A DNA stretch of 64,000 nt from Paguma larvata (GCA_030068075.1 CM057827.1:72492500-72556499); one strand, 5' to 3'. Shown: positions 11,103-22,399, counted from the stretch's first letter. The notes: generated by a model not told the origin, from the sequence alone. Program-made: numbers and translations.

Positions 11103-11884
11103 AGGTATGCCAGAGCCGCCTGCCACCTGCGTGCAGCAGGGGACTGATGGGTTTTAGGCCCTAGGAAAGAGAAACCTAGGACTTGGAAGATGAACTTCTC
11201 ACTGCACAGTGTGAATGAAACCCAGACTCTCTGTTTAAAATCAATATCATTGCAGACACAGGAAGAGTAAGCCCTATTTAAACAAATAGTGTGACTCAAA
11301 GAAGTTTTGAGGAACTGATGACTTCCTGATATGGGTTGAGTACTTCCTTCCTGATCTGAAGCTTTAGCATTTTGAAGCTGTATGATTTCAGTTCTTTAGG
11401 ACAAAACACACCATGTAAATGTGGTATAATAGTTGTCATGTACTTGATAATGTTGTGAGTTCCAACAACAGACTTGAATGAATTATTTATTTATGTGTAC
11501 GTTTACTGGGGACTAGATACTGGCTACTTAGATTCAGGAGCTAATGATGTAATGAAAGAGACTGTCAGATAAATAGACAAATACAGTGTATATTAATAAA
11601 TATAAATAGCACTTGCAGCTATGGTGGAGGAAACAACAGGGGACTGTGAGGAGTGAGTAGAGAGAAGGCCACAACACCTGAACTGAGTTTTGAGGATTAA
11701 TTAGAAGTTAGGTGAAGAGATGGTAAGTATGCCCCTTAGAGAGAACTGTGTGTGAACATGAGGCTGAACTGTTGGTTTTTGGACCTGTTTTGAAAGCATG
11801 AGCAAAACTATTACTGAATTAATTGCATTATTAACTTATTTCCATGTTGTTTTATTCTGTACTTATGTTTAAAGTATCTCTTAA
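11103..11884. other. RNASE6 upstream region, no gene seen
   Basis: No coding frame or clear repeat recognised. RNASE6 promoter elements probably fall in its lower part, but none can be named from sequence alone. Confidence 0.35.
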
Positions 11885-12260
11885 CTCCATGCATGATCAA
11901 TCAATTTCACTCCTGCTCCCTGTTTACCCACCGATTGTAGAAACCTAACAGAGACCGGACAGTAACACCTATCTTGATGTATCTGATCCTAGGTCCCAAA
12001 TAGCGACTCGTTGTCCAGAAGAATGCTTACCTCCAGATTGTTTCAAGGCCCCCCTCTTAACAAGATTTCAAGAAACCCCGTACCTTTTTCTCTCTCATGT
12101 ATATAAGCTGTGCCTAGTCTCATCAGGGCAAGGCAACTTTGAGAATGACCCCCTCCCTGGGCTGCCTTTCTGATAATAAAGCTTTCTTTGTTTTAAATCT
12201 AGTGTCTTAGAATTTGGCTTACTGTGCATCAGAGGCACGGACAAGTTTGAGTTTGGTAAC
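11885..12260 (+). mobile_element. ERV-type LTR
   Basis: U3-like sequence leads to a TATA-like catgtatataagctg near 12100, then an AATAAAG signal (12175) and a short R/U5-like tail. The arrangement is LTR-like; the family is not identified. Confidence 0.6.
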
Positions 12261-12534
12261 AAAGAGACCCATACATATGAAGGAGAAAGGCAAATTTAGG
12301 GTATTTACCTTTTGAATCTGTTCTTACTTTTCCATTGGTGCTGCAATACCCTTACTCACAATCTTATTGTCTCATGGAGGGCTCACATAAAAGCCTCCTG
12401 ATTGGACTCCCAGCCTCAAGATTCTTTTCCTTCTAGTCTGTTGAACATGTCACTTCCAGGTTAGTATTCCAGGAGCATAAATATAACAGTGGGACACTCC
12501 TGCTTTTAATGGCTTCAATGATCTACAGGATAAA

Positions 12535-12780
12535 AGTGATGTCTGTTTATAGCAAAATTGTAGTATACAAGGTTAATATACAGAAATCAATTGCTTTCTT
12601 ATATGCCAACAATGAACTATTGGAATTTGAAAAAAATTTTTACATTAGCATCAAAGAAAAATGAAATATTTAGATATAAATCTAATAAATATGTACAAGA
12701 TTAATATGAGGAAAACTATAAAACTATGATGAAAGGAAGCCTAAATTAGTGGGGGGATATTCCTTATTCATGCTGAAGGA
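12535..12780 (+). mobile_element. Old L1 ORF2 fragment, sense
   Basis: Resembles the L1 ORF2 stretch encoding ...INTQKSI.FLYANN... with many stops. It is cut by an LTR at 12781 and seems to resume as L1 3'UTR at 13259. Confidence 0.6.
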
Positions 12781-13258
12781 AACCAGACTATGTCATCTCA
12801 AAATCTGGCTCTTAGACATAAAAATTGTTTTGCAGTAAAGGCAATTAGAATCAGTAAATGCAGAAAAGGCTCTTTTTTGCTAAAGGCAGGAAATAAATTC
12901 TTTTACTGGAGACAAACTCTTACCAGCCAGAGGTGGTACCAGAGGAACCTGCAAACAAACCTTGTTAAACTAACCCTTGTCTTTCTAGTTACTTCCTCAT
13001 CATTTACTACCCATAAGCCAAAACTCTTTATCTTGTCAATTCTTCACAGATGTATTGTTTGATTGCCTAAAAGGTATAAAATCTTCCTGCTCTGGTCACT
13101 TCTTCAACTCTTCATTCCCTTGTGATGGTTCCCATGTACATGTAAAAAATTCAGTAGAATTCGTATGCTTTTCTCTTTACTAAATCTTTGTCAGTTTAAT
13201 TTTTAGACCCGGCCAGAGACCCTTAGGGAGCCGAGGAAAACCTTTTCCTCTCCTACAA
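12781..13258 (+). mobile_element. ERV-type LTR inserted in an L1
   Basis: Starts near aaccagactatgtcatctc, has a TATA-like aggtataaaatctt near 13071 and ends near cctttt-cctctccta. It separates L1 sequences on both sides. Confidence 0.6.
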
Positions 13259-13535
13259 TGACATTATGCATGGTCAAAACCCATAGAACTATATAATGCA
13301 AAGCATTGATCTTAATTAAATAGTGGAGTTTAGTTAATAATAATTAATATGGACTCATCAATTACAGCAAAAGGAGCACACTAACACAAGATGTTAACAG
13401 CAGGAAAACTGTGGGCTGTGTGGTTAGGAGAGTGAGGAAAGGAGAAGCATATGAGAATTTTCTATAATTTCTGCTCAGTTTTTCTGTAAATCTAAAACTA
13501 CTCTGAACAAATAAGTCTATTAATTGAAAAAAAAA
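13259..13535 (+). mobile_element. Old L1 3'UTR, sense
   Basis: Contains caaaacccatagaact... and ...tctaaaactactctgaa...aaaaaaaa, the typical end of older L1M-type elements, with a terminal A run at 13527-13535. Confidence 0.6.
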
Positions 13536-13674
13536 GATGTCCATTTGCATAGCACTCATATATCCAATTGTACAGCCACACGTGTTAGGACAGAACCTCT
13601 TTTCTCCATACTTCCACAACGTGACAGTGCCCAAGCTCACCAGCAGAGGGAAACTGTATCTGATTACCATGTCT

Positions 13675-14062
13675 CTAGGCAGGGTTTCCCAACCCTGGCC
13701 TCACATCAGAATTGCCTAAGGAGTGCCTGGATGGCTCAGTCAGTTAAGTGTCCAACTTCAACTCAAGTCATGATCTCCCAGTGCGTGGGTTCGAGCCATA
13801 TGTTGGGCTCTGTGGTGACAACATGGAACCTGCTTGGATTCTGTGTCTCCCTCTCTCTCTGCCCCTCCCCTGCTCAAGCTTACACTCTGTTTCAGATATA
13901 AACATAAGAAAGAAAAAGAACTGCCTAAGAAAAATTTTTAAAAATCCCAACATCCTACGCCTTCTGAAAAGGAATCTTTGGGAATGAGGTCTTTTGCACA
14001 ACTATGCTTGGTTAACTCCACAGTGAATCAGGTACCAGTTTCTAGTTGAGAACCATTTTACT
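13675..14062. mobile_element. MER5-like hAT DNA transposon remnant, split by a SINE
   Basis: The left part (ggtttcccaaccctggcctcac) and right part (tctagttgagaacca) resemble the inverted ends of non-autonomous hAT-Charlie elements. A Can-SINE at 13721-13918 interrupts it. Confidence 0.55.
13721..13918 (+). mobile_element. Can-SINE
   Basis: Head ggagtgcctggatggctcag. The sequence aa-tgcctaag is repeated at 13710-13720 and 13919-13929 as a target-site duplication. Confidence 0.9.
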
Positions 14063-14209
14063 TGGCCGACATGGATTTTCACCCATTGCCCAAGTTCTCA
14101 CCTGACTCCTGAAATAAAATTTTCACTTTGTCTTAATTCAGGCAGGTGAATTACTGCTTTGCTACCACAAGTAAAGTGCAAGACAGATTGGGGAGGACAT
14201 GAATGGGAG

Positions 14210-14700
14210 AGTCTATCTCTCCTACATATCTCTCTTAAGTTATCCCAAATCTCAGAAATGTAGGGGAGGAAAAATATCTTTTCCTTCTACCCTTTGAAGT
14301 TCTCAGCTGGGCTTCCTATAACAAAATCAACAAACAGATTAACAAGAGAAAAACATGCAGATTTATTTAAATTAAGTTTAATGTGAAATGGGAGCCTCCC
14401 TAAGGAAATGAAGAACCAAAGTGGTTAAACCTGACTGTTTTCATGCTAGGCTTGATGACAAGTGGAAAGATGTGGTAGAACAAAGGGTATGAGCTAAATG
14501 TAGTCAACTGGGGGAAACTTAGCAAGTTGTTCAGATTCTTCTCCATGTCTCTCCATCTTTGGAGTAAAGGATGCTCCTTTCCTCTGGATATAGGGAGAAC
14601 ACCTCTCGCATGAAGGTTTTATGACCTACTTCAGGGGAAGATCAAAAAGTCTTTCCTTCACCTGTCATTTCACAAATTTCCTTAGCTTAAAAGATTCATT
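14210..14700 (-). mobile_element. Probable antisense ERV LTR
   Basis: Purine-rich aacaagagaaaaacatgcagatttattt resembles an inverted R region and is similar in layout to 28030-28300. Weakly supported. Confidence 0.4.
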
Positions 14701-15017
14701 ATGGCAAGGTGCCATATCCTGGGGTACTGTGTCCTGAATTCTGTCAGAAGCTCCTTGTGTTGGGGATGGACCCTGGTGGTTGGCTTGGCCCTGTTCCAGC
14801 CTACAATCCTAAAGTTTAGGGCATCTGATGTGTCCATCGTGGGGTCTCTGTTTAAATTCATCTGTGTCTTCTCCACACTCCTGGCCTAGCTGGAAGGGGA
14901 TTAGGTCTAATATCTGTTATTCAGCCTATTCCTTTCTCTAGACTTAAATGCTTGCTGACAGAAAAAGTTAAGAGTACCAAATTCTTGTCACTGAGATAAT
15001 AGAAGATTAGTATCTTA

Positions 15018-15227
15018 AAAAAATTTTTTTTAACATTTATTTGTTTTTGAGAGACAGAATGTGAGTTGGGGAAGGGCAGGGAGAGTGGGGGACAGAGAAC
15101 CTGAAGCAGTTTCCAGGCGCTGAGCTGTCAGCACAGAGCCTGATGTGGGGCTCAAACCCATGGACTGCAAGATCATGACCTGAGCCAAAGTCGAACATTT
15201 AACTGACTGACCCACCCAGGTTCCCCC
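15018..15227 (-). mobile_element. Can-SINE, antisense
   Basis: Reversed Can-SINE with gattagtatctt-like target duplications at 15004-15015 and about 15231-15242. Confidence 0.92.
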
Positions 15228-16019
15228 AGAAATTAGTATCTTTAACCAAACAACAATGACAATTATCAACCATATTCAGACCTGTCAGAACACTCCCCCT
15301 CCCATGGTTGCTGAGGTATTTCTGTGGCAGACATGTGTCTGGTGAGCGGTCAGAACAGTGAGTCAGAAGCTGATGCTACGTGATGAATTCCAAGTTTCTC
15401 TATGAGGTTTGGTTTTATTGTTTCTGCAGAGTTGGCACTCAAAATGGTCCTCAACCTTTAGCCCATCGATCAATTTGGGCATGTAATGCCTTTTTTTTTT
15501 TTTTTGTCCATTTATTAAGTCACACTGTTTCTTATTATTTCCTTCTTCCTTTCCTCACCAGTATTAAGGAACTCTATTTATTTTCCTGCATAAGTTGTAA
15601 GTTTTCCACATCTCCAGGGTGGAAAATTGTCCTAGACTTGAAAATGGACAAAAGAGATTATTGTGTGTCCTCTCACTAGAAGCCTGGAGTTCTTTAGCAG
15701 ATCTACGGGGATAGACAGACATGACAGAAGTATATACCTTTCCTTGACCTGCAGTATAGAAATGAAAATTGTATAAAACTGATAATAACGCAGATGTTTC
15801 CTGTTCATTGCAATGCAACTGAATTTCGTCCAGCAGAAAATATATATTTCTACAAACCAATATCACACTTGAACAATTTTTAACATGTTACTGATTTCCT
15901 TATAAATTAATGAGTCCAACAAAATAGGTTTATTTATGAAGTTATTCAATGACATGGATTTATTTTTTAAACTTTCATAATAGCCCCTTTTTTTACTTTT
16001 AGAAAACATTATATTTAAA
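15228..16019. other. Intergenic, nothing recognised
   Basis: AT-rich with a 15-base T run near 15491-15506. No gene or identifiable repeat. Confidence 0.4.
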
Positions 16020-16222
16020 ATATTTTTTTTTAGTTTATTTCTTGAGAGAGAGACAGAGCAAGCAAGGGAGGAGCAGAGAGAGTAGGAGAGAGAGAATCCC
16101 AAGCAGGCTCCACACTGTCAGTGTGGAGCCCAACGTGGGGCTCAAACCCAAGATCTGCAAGATCATGACCTGAGCTGAAACCGAGAGTCAGATGTTTAAC
16201 CGACTGAGCCACCCAGGTTCCC
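16020..16222 (-). mobile_element. Can-SINE, antisense
   Basis: Reversed Can-SINE ending gactgagccacccaggttccc. aaaacatta-att occurs on both sides. Confidence 0.92.
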
Positions 16223-16704
16223 TGAAAACATTAAATTTTAGCACTTCACACTTTTACTGGTGTTGTTTCCTTTGCCTGGAATATGCTTTCTAACCTAGTC
16301 TGCTTGGTTACTCACCCATCTTTCAAAGCTGTGCTCAGATTCCCTCTCCTCTGATCTTTCCCTTCTCTAGGCACAGAACTATTGTCTCAGCCTTAATTTG
16401 TTCAGGTCTTACTAATACTTATTGCATTCTACTATACTTATTAAGTTACATTATAATTATACCAAAGTGCAATTGAAGGGTAAATTCAGTTAGAAAACTT
16501 CACATCTGCTCTCTCACTCTTCTGCTCTTTACTGTAGTTCTTCAAGGCAGGGTGGCTTTTACTAACCACACATTTATACCCAACGCTTTCCCTCCTTCCT
16601 TCTAATTGGGTTAGAATTCCTCCATTAAGCAACTTGACCTCTAGCTTTGGACTTACACAGCTTCTCTATAATAAGACTACGGGGGGTAAGAATGTGTGCT
16701 TCCT
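16223..16704. other. Intergenic, nothing recognised
   Basis: Unique-looking AT-rich sequence with no supported feature. Confidence 0.4.
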
Positions 16705-16937
16705 GGGGCACCTGGGTGGCTCAGTCGGTTAAGCGGCCGACTTCAGCTCAGGTCATGATCTCATGGTTCATGAGTTCGAGCCCCGCGTCGGGCTCTGTGC
16801 TGAGAGTTCAGAGCCTGGAGCCTGCTTCAGATTCTGTGTCTCCCTCTCTCTCTGCCCTTCCCCTGTTCACGCTCTGTCTCTATGTCTCTCGAAAATAAAT
16901 AAACGTTAAAATTAAAAAAAAAAAAAAAAAAAAAAAA
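16705..16937 (+). mobile_element. Can-SINE, young-looking
   Basis: Near-consensus head with ggctcagtcggttaagcg and gagttcgagccccgcgtcgg, ending in a long uninterrupted A tail. aagaatgtg-g occurs on both sides. The long pure tail suggests recent insertion. Confidence 0.95.
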
Positions 16938-16964
16938 GAATGTGCGTACCTGGAATGGGAATTC

Positions 16965-17321
16965 AGGAATGTTAAAAAGAGAGCCACAAGCTCAAGAGAG
17001 AGTCACTTATGCTGGGACAAGTCACCAAGCTGGGGCTTAATACCTAACTGAATTGCAGTTTCAACCTCCCCCAGAAATGTAGGCTCAACCGGTCAGTTAG
17101 GAAATTTCTGGTCAGCACCAAGGCGATAACCATTCACATGGGCTCTTTTTACCCACAGAGGAAAATGAGGTAATTGGCATGATAAGCCCCCCTGCTTTTC
17201 CTCCTAAAGATAAGTGGCCCTGCCTGAAACAATTCGTTATTTTCTTTTGCTAAAAGCTCCTTGCTCCACAGCCCTGACTAGAAGTCTTCCCTTTTGTACA
17301 GCTTTTTGGAGCTCCTTTCTG
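16965..17321 (+). mobile_element. ERV LTR (family C), 3' truncated
   Basis: Opens tgttaaaaagagagcc and reaches ttttgtacagctttttggag, the same block as in the LTR at 29940-30270. It is cut off by the antisense family A LTR at 17322. Confidence 0.6.
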
Positions 17322-17815
17322 ATGTGGTTTTTGGGGTGGTGGGGGTCTGGAGCTGATGGCCAAGAAAGAATTCTCGTGACATTTTTGGTACAAAAAGGTG
17401 ATTTTATTAAAGCACGGGGACAGGACCCACAGGCAGGAAGAGCTGCGCTGGGGTTGTAAAGGGTGACTGACCATATACTTTCAAACTGGGAGGGGGTTAG
17501 CAACAGCCTGTCTTTAAGGGATTTGGAAGCAAGGTTTTCAGGACCTTAAGGGGCTAGTTCATTAGGAAAAGTTCATTTACTACTATCTAGTAAAACCTTA
17601 GTCATGAGACCCTTCAGGTGGATAATAGTGGACCGTAAGCTTAGAAGATGATTCATAACATATCTTGGGGTGGGTAGAGAAAGTGGAAGTTTCCAAAGGG
17701 ATTTTTACAGGATCCCGGAGCCCGGCTGATATCCAGTTAAGATTGCCTTTCGCCTCTAGCAAAGAATATGCCCCAATTTTTCCCCCTACATTTCTTTTGC
17801 CTTTGTTCTCCACAT
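17322..17815 (-). mobile_element. ERV LTR (family A), antisense
   Basis: The minus strand reads tgatgtggagaacaaaggc near 17815 through to AATAAAATCACC (17397-17410 on plus) and ttctttcttggccatcagc. It is the inverted counterpart of 18529-19221 over roughly 490 bases, with substitutions and gaps. Confidence 0.75.
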
Positions 17816-18169
17816 CAGGGTGAGTCATTCAATGAGGTGTTGTGACTTTGGGCTTATATACTATCTTTAGCTACAACAAAGGAAGAAGAGTGTGGGGGTG
17901 GAAGTTTACAGAAAGATGACCAGGAAAAGTATAGTAAACAAAAGTAAAGTTTGTTATGCAGAGTTAAGTCTGTGCCTTCTCCATTGATAAGAGTTTCTTG
18001 TGATTTAGAGTCATCTTTATCTTGTTAGTAGCAGAGGGAAACATGCTTAGAAATAGAGATTTTCTCTGTAACTATAAATTTATCTTATAAAAGGATAATT
18101 TATACTCTGCTTTTAGAGCTTCTCCTTTGTCTTCTGTTTCTCAAAATAAACAGATCAAAATAATCTTTG
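17816..18169. other. Spacer, nothing recognised
   Basis: Part of the interval between two facing LTRs. No similarity to the equivalent spacer at 3705-4487 that I can see. Confidence 0.4.
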
Positions 18170-18380
18170 GGGTGCTTGGGTGGCTCAGTCAGTTAAGTCC
18201 CTGACTCTTGATTTCAGCTCAGGTCATGATCTCGCAGTTCGTGGGTTCGAGCTCCTCGTCAGGCTCTGTGCTGACAGCAGTGGAGACTACTTGGGATACT
18301 CTCTCTCCGTCTCTCTCTGCCCCTCCCCTCCCTCGTGCTCTCTCTCAAAATAAATGAATAAACATTAAAAAATAATAGAA
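18170..18380 (+). mobile_element. Can-SINE
   Basis: Head ggggtgcttgggtggctcag and AAATGAATAAAC tail, with an aaaataatcttt-like duplication on both sides. Confidence 0.93.
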
Positions 18381-18528
18381 AATAATAATCTTTAGGCCAA
18401 AGACTAATGTTTTAGGGTTGTATATTCTAGTCTCCTATGAGAAGGAGTCCCGTTAGCCTAGCTCGAATCTCATGACCATCACTGGCCCAGTAGAGGAGAT
18501 TGGGGATCTCGATGGATAACTCCACCAA

Positions 18529-19221
18529 TACTGCATGATGAGGGAGCATGAGGCAAGCCAAGGGAAAAATACAGGCTGCCATACCCCCCTCCCCAGGTGG
18601 AATATGTGTGATATTCCTCGGACACTCCTGGCTACCCAAGAACAAAGGGAAGGGGTTTAAGTGCTTGCCATGGTAATGTGGGAAACTAAGGCAAATGGAA
18701 AATTAAATTCCCTTACTGCCTACAGCTCATTGACAAGTCTTTGAAACCAGCATAGTGACCTCCCTTTAGGAACTCAGCTACCTTGATGATGACACTTTGC
18801 TAGGGCCAAAAGAGAATCTTAGCTTAACATTATCCCAACCTCCAGGATCCTTTATCTCAACTGTCCCAAGATACATGCTGGCAATCATGCTCCAAGTTTA
18901 TGGCCCCCCAATATACATCAATATCTCACACCTATGTACATAAAGGGTCTCATGACTGATGCTTTATTAAACGGTAATAAATGGCATTTCCCTAGAAACA
19001 GGTAGCCCCTCGAAGTCCTGGAAACCTTGCTTCCAAAATTCCTTAGAGACTATCCCTGACCCTCCCAACCTGAGGGTATATAATGAGTTACCAGTCACAA
19101 CCCCAGTGCACCTCTTCCTTCCCATGGGTCCTGTCCCCATGCTTCAATAAAATCATCTTTTTGCACCAAAGCTGTCTTCAAGAATTCTTTCTTGGCTGTC
19201 AGCTCTGGACCCCATGAACCC
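18529..19221 (+). mobile_element. ERV LTR (family A) with some upstream internal sequence
   Basis: TATA-like gggtatataatgag near 19075, AATAAAATCATC near 19147 and a U5-like ttctttcttggctgtcagc end. The 18529-18671 part matches 4488-4736. A 62-bp piece similar to 19040-19095 is also found at 20892-20953. Confidence 0.78.
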
Positions 19222-19271
19222 CCCCATCACCCCAAGACTTTATCACTGCACACAAAAAAGGGAAGAATAGG

Positions 19272-19382
19272 AAGGGGCACATGCACCCAAATGTTTATAG
19301 CAGCCCTATCAACAATAGCCAAAGTATGGAAAGAGCCCAAATGTCCATTGACAGATGATTGGATAAAGAAGATGTGGTGTGT

Positions 19383-19433
<51 letters not shown>

Positions 19434-19818
19434 GGAGTATTAGTCAGCAATCAAAAAGAATGAAATCTTGCCATTTGCAACTACGTGGATAGAACTAGAA
19501 GGTATTATGCTAAGCGAAATTAGTCAGTCCGAGAAAGACAAATATCATACGACTTCACTCATATGAGGACTTTAAGATACAAAACAGATGAACATAAGGG
19601 AAGGGCAGCAAAAATAATAGAAAAACAGGGAGGGGGACAAAACATAAGAGACTCTTAAATATGGAGAACAAACAGAGGGTTACTGGAGGGGTTGTGTGTG
19701 TGGGGGGTGGGCTAAATGGGCAAGGGGCACTAAAGAATCCATTCCTGAAATCATTGTTGCACCATGTGCTAACTAACTTGGATGTAAATTTAAAAAATTA
19801 ATTAAATTTTAAAAAAAG
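19272..19818 (+). mobile_element. 5'-truncated L1 3' end
   Basis: Begins in the ORF2 tail (catgcacccaaatgtttata) and runs through the 3'UTR to an A-rich end. gaagaatagg flanks it at 19261-19271 and about 19822-19832 as a target-site duplication. An (AC)n array expands inside it. Confidence 0.85.
19385..19430 (+). repeat. (AC)n microsatellite
   Basis: About 23 perfect AC units inside the L1 3' end. Confidence 0.97.
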
Positions 19819-19831
19819 GGGAGGAAGAATA

Positions 19832-20063
19832 GGGGCACCTGAGTGGGTCAGTCAGTTGAGTGATTCTTGATTTAGGCTCAGGTCATGATCCCAGGGTTGT
19901 GGGATGGAGCCCTGAGTTAAGCCCTGTGGAGCCCTGTGCTGAGTGTGGAGCTCTGCTTAGGATTCTCTCTCTCTCTCTTTCTTCCTGTCTCTCCCTCTCT
20001 CTTTGTCCCTCTCCACTTCTTGCACACACACTCTCTCCCTCCCTCTAAAAGAAAAAAAAAAAG
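19832..20063 (+). mobile_element. Can-SINE
   Basis: Head ggggcacctgagtgggtcag directly after the L1 target duplication, with a CT-rich body and A tail. Confidence 0.9.
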
Positions 20064-20157
20064 GGTAGTTCCCGATAGGGAATGAATATGCAGCTATCCA
20101 AATGGGGGTAAAGAAATGGATGTGGGAAAACCCAAGCAACAACATAAAGGAAACTAT

Positions 20158-20352
20158 GTTTACTTATTTTTGAGAGGCAGAGCAAGAGTCAGGGAGGGGC
20201 AGAGAGAGAGAAGGAGACACAGAATCCAAAGCAGGCTCCAGCCTCTGAGCTGTCAGCACAGAGCCTGATACAGGGCTTGAACTCACAAACAGGGAGATCA
20301 TGACCTGAGCTAAAGTCAGACACTTAACCAACTAAGCTGCCAAAGTACCCCT
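20158..20352 (-). mobile_element. Can-SINE, antisense
   Basis: Reversed Can-SINE from ttacttatttttgagag to ctgccaaagtacccc, more diverged than its neighbours. Confidence 0.85.
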
Positions 20353-20439
20353 ATTATCTTTTAACACTTTAACAAAAGGAACTTTCAGAGTTTTTTAAAT
20401 GAGGTACTTGTGAAAACTTACTGTGGGTGACCAGAAAAG

Positions 20440-20868
20440 ACCACTCTGAAATATGACTGTAGGAGACCAAAATATGCCACCACCAAATATGCCACTACAT
20501 TTTTTTGAAGTTTATTTATTTATTTTGAGAGAAAGAGAACACAAGCCGTCTAGGGGCAGAGAGGAAGAGAGAGAATCACAAGCTGACAGTGCAGAGCCCG
20601 AGGTGGGGCTCGAACTCATGATCCCGACCTGAGCAAAGATCAAGAGTTGGACGATTAACAGAATGAACCACCCAGGTGCCCCTGCCACTACATTTTGAAG
20701 CAGCTTTTATCAACTGAGAAAAATAACCAGTATTCCTCACATGTAAATTGATTATTGATACAGAACTACTGCTTTAACACTAATCTCTTGTGAGTTGGGT
20801 TGGTACAGGTCATCATCTGCCCACTGTCTCCTCATCCCCAGGTGCACTGACAAATTGCAAAGCTGAGG
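20440..20868 (+). mobile_element. Diverged LTR-like fragment
   Basis: aaatatgactgtaggagacc and aatatgccac resemble the start of the LTR at 5809. A SINE interrupts it at 20502-20682. Confidence 0.4.
20502..20682 (-). mobile_element. Can-SINE, antisense
   Basis: Reversed Can-SINE flanked by tgccactacattttt/tgccactacattttg target duplications. Confidence 0.92.
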
Positions 20869-20976
20869 CTTTGTAGACTAGGAGCACAGCCTAGTCTTAG
20901 AGACTTACTCTATCCCTGACCCCTCCCAACCCGAGCATATATAATGAGTTACTCTTTGCAGACTAGGAGCATAGCC
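20869..20976 (+). repeat. 23-bp direct repeats flanking a 62-bp LTR fragment
   Basis: Copies at 20869-20891 and 20954-20976 (ctttg-agactaggagca-agcc) differ at two bases. Between them 20892-20953 resembles the TATA region of the family A LTR (compare 19040-19095). Confidence 0.8.
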
Positions 20977-21598
20977 ACCTCACTGAAAATGTTCATAACT
21001 TGGTCCTTTCTTTAACTGTTTCAGGACTGGAGTCTTTCAACAACGCAGGAGGCTGAAGAACACAAGGTACTTTAGTGTTTAGTATTCTCCTCCCCATATC
21101 TGCCTGAGGCAAAATTATATGAGACAGAGATTTATCTTTCTCTGAATCTCTCTTCCACATTTAGCAAACAGAATTCTTGTGGACTCTACTTAACTTGTGT
21201 CCTCAATAGTTTATTCTGCAATTCACTTCCTCTTTCCTCCAACAAAATTTAAGCCTTAAGACCCATTCTTGAAGGTTGCATTTTAAAGTCCTTTACTGGA
21301 CTCTCTCTCTGCCTAGTGAAAATGGTTATTATCAGATATACTCATTTCTGTGATTATCTTCTACTTAATGTATTATGCCTCAGGAAACATAATGCCTTAA
21401 CCTACTCAAAATGCATGCATTTCCTTAGAGACGTGTTTGAGGAACGAGTCCGGTAACACACACCTTAACCCTACACTCAGCACAAATCATATCCAAGCAT
21501 AATCTGTATCACACACCCTGTAACACCTATACCAATCACACAGCACATACTCTGCACATATCACATATGTAAATTTCGTATACATTGGAATGATATAA
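20977..21598. other. EDDM3B downstream flank, nothing recognised
   Basis: No gene. A low-complexity CA-rich stretch lies at 21455-21570. Confidence 0.4.
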
Positions 21599-21604
21599 TT
21601 TATT
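21599..21604 (-). promoter_or_regulatory. Probable EDDM3B polyadenylation signal
   Basis: Minus-strand AATAAA 336 bases past the EDDM3B stop codon. Plausible by position only; 21690-21830 upstream of it looks L2-like. Confidence 0.4.
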
Positions 21605-21939
21605 TAGGGAAGGGAAGATTGTTCAGCTAGGGGAGGTATTAGGAGAATCAATATTGGGAAAATCCCTGATTCAGTAAAAAAGAAAAGCCATATGAGCTAA
21701 ATCTTAAAAAAAAAAAAGTAAGAGCAAATCAGGTAGATGAGGGCAGAAAGGTGTTCCGGGTAGAGAAACAACGTAGGCAGTTTTGATATCAAGAAACCTT
21801 GTGGTACATAACTCCAGTTAGAAAACAGTGGCACATACATGCAAAGGAAGGAGTAGCCAGCGCTGTTGATGTAGGCATTGGGCTAGCACTTGGGAAGTGA
21901 CGGACACACCACTAAAACCTGGGGATGTGGGTAGACTTT

Positions 21940-22377
21940 CTAATTTTTAATGTCTAACAACTGGATGTCCTCTATGCTGTCGACATACCCATTCATGCCA
22001 CAGTGGAATTCAATGTAGCTGTAGCTGCTATGCTCTCTGTAGCTCTTTTTGTTACTCTCCTGGTAGCACCTGAGGATTTTGAAGGGATGCTGGGCCCATA
22101 TATATACATTTCTGTAACGATCTCTCCACTTCCTGAGGCATACATGCTCGATTTTGTGCCACAAGGTATAGATGAAGACGTGATAGTTCCTGTCTTTTGG
22201 AGCTCCTCTTTCCCTCATGAGATCATTGCATTTGTAGTCGCTGAATTTCCAGCTTGTGCTCAGGTAGTGCTGCTGCATGAATTCCTTCCAGGAAAGGTTC
22301 TGGCCGTGTATGAGCAGCCCACAAAGGGGAAACAGCAGGGCCAAGACAGGGCCAAGGACCTTTAGAGAGGATGCCAT
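21940..22377 (-). CDS. EDDM3B: Epididymal protein 3 beta-like (EDDM3), RNase A-related
   Basis: A 145-residue secreted protein of the EDDM3/HE3 family, made in epididymis and thought to act on sperm during maturation. The signal peptide is about residues 1-25 (MASSLKVLGPVLALLF...). His37 sits where RNase A has its first catalytic His (FMQQHYLS). The CKxxNTF lysine motif is absent (HVFIYTLWHK instead), there is no PVHFD end, and only four cysteines remain in the mature part (50, 80, 104, 126), so no RNase activity is expected. The C-terminal segment IEFHC..GYVDSIED is an EDDM3 signature. A sequon at Asn27-Leu-Ser adjoins the predicted cleavage site. I chose the Met at 22377; the acceptor ccgcag/gtggccc ends at 22396, and an extra in-frame Met at 22395 spans the exon boundary. 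Human has two genes (A and B); only one is seen here, and orthology to B rather than A is inferred. Confidence 0.9.
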   Translation of the reverse strand: MASSLKVLGPVLALLFPLCGLLIHGQNLSWKEFMQQHYLSTSWKFSDYKCNDLMRERGAPKDRNYHVFIYTLWHKIEHVCLRKWRDRYRNVYIWAQHPFKILRCYQESNKKSYREHSSYSYIEFHCGMNGYVDSIEDIQLLDIKN

Positions 22378-22399
22378 CTCAGTCACCAGGGCCACCTGC

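Noticed and set aside
22003..22365. 120-codon frame antisense to EDDM3B
   Set aside because: Complement of a real coding exon with hydrophobic patches mirroring it; no independent support.
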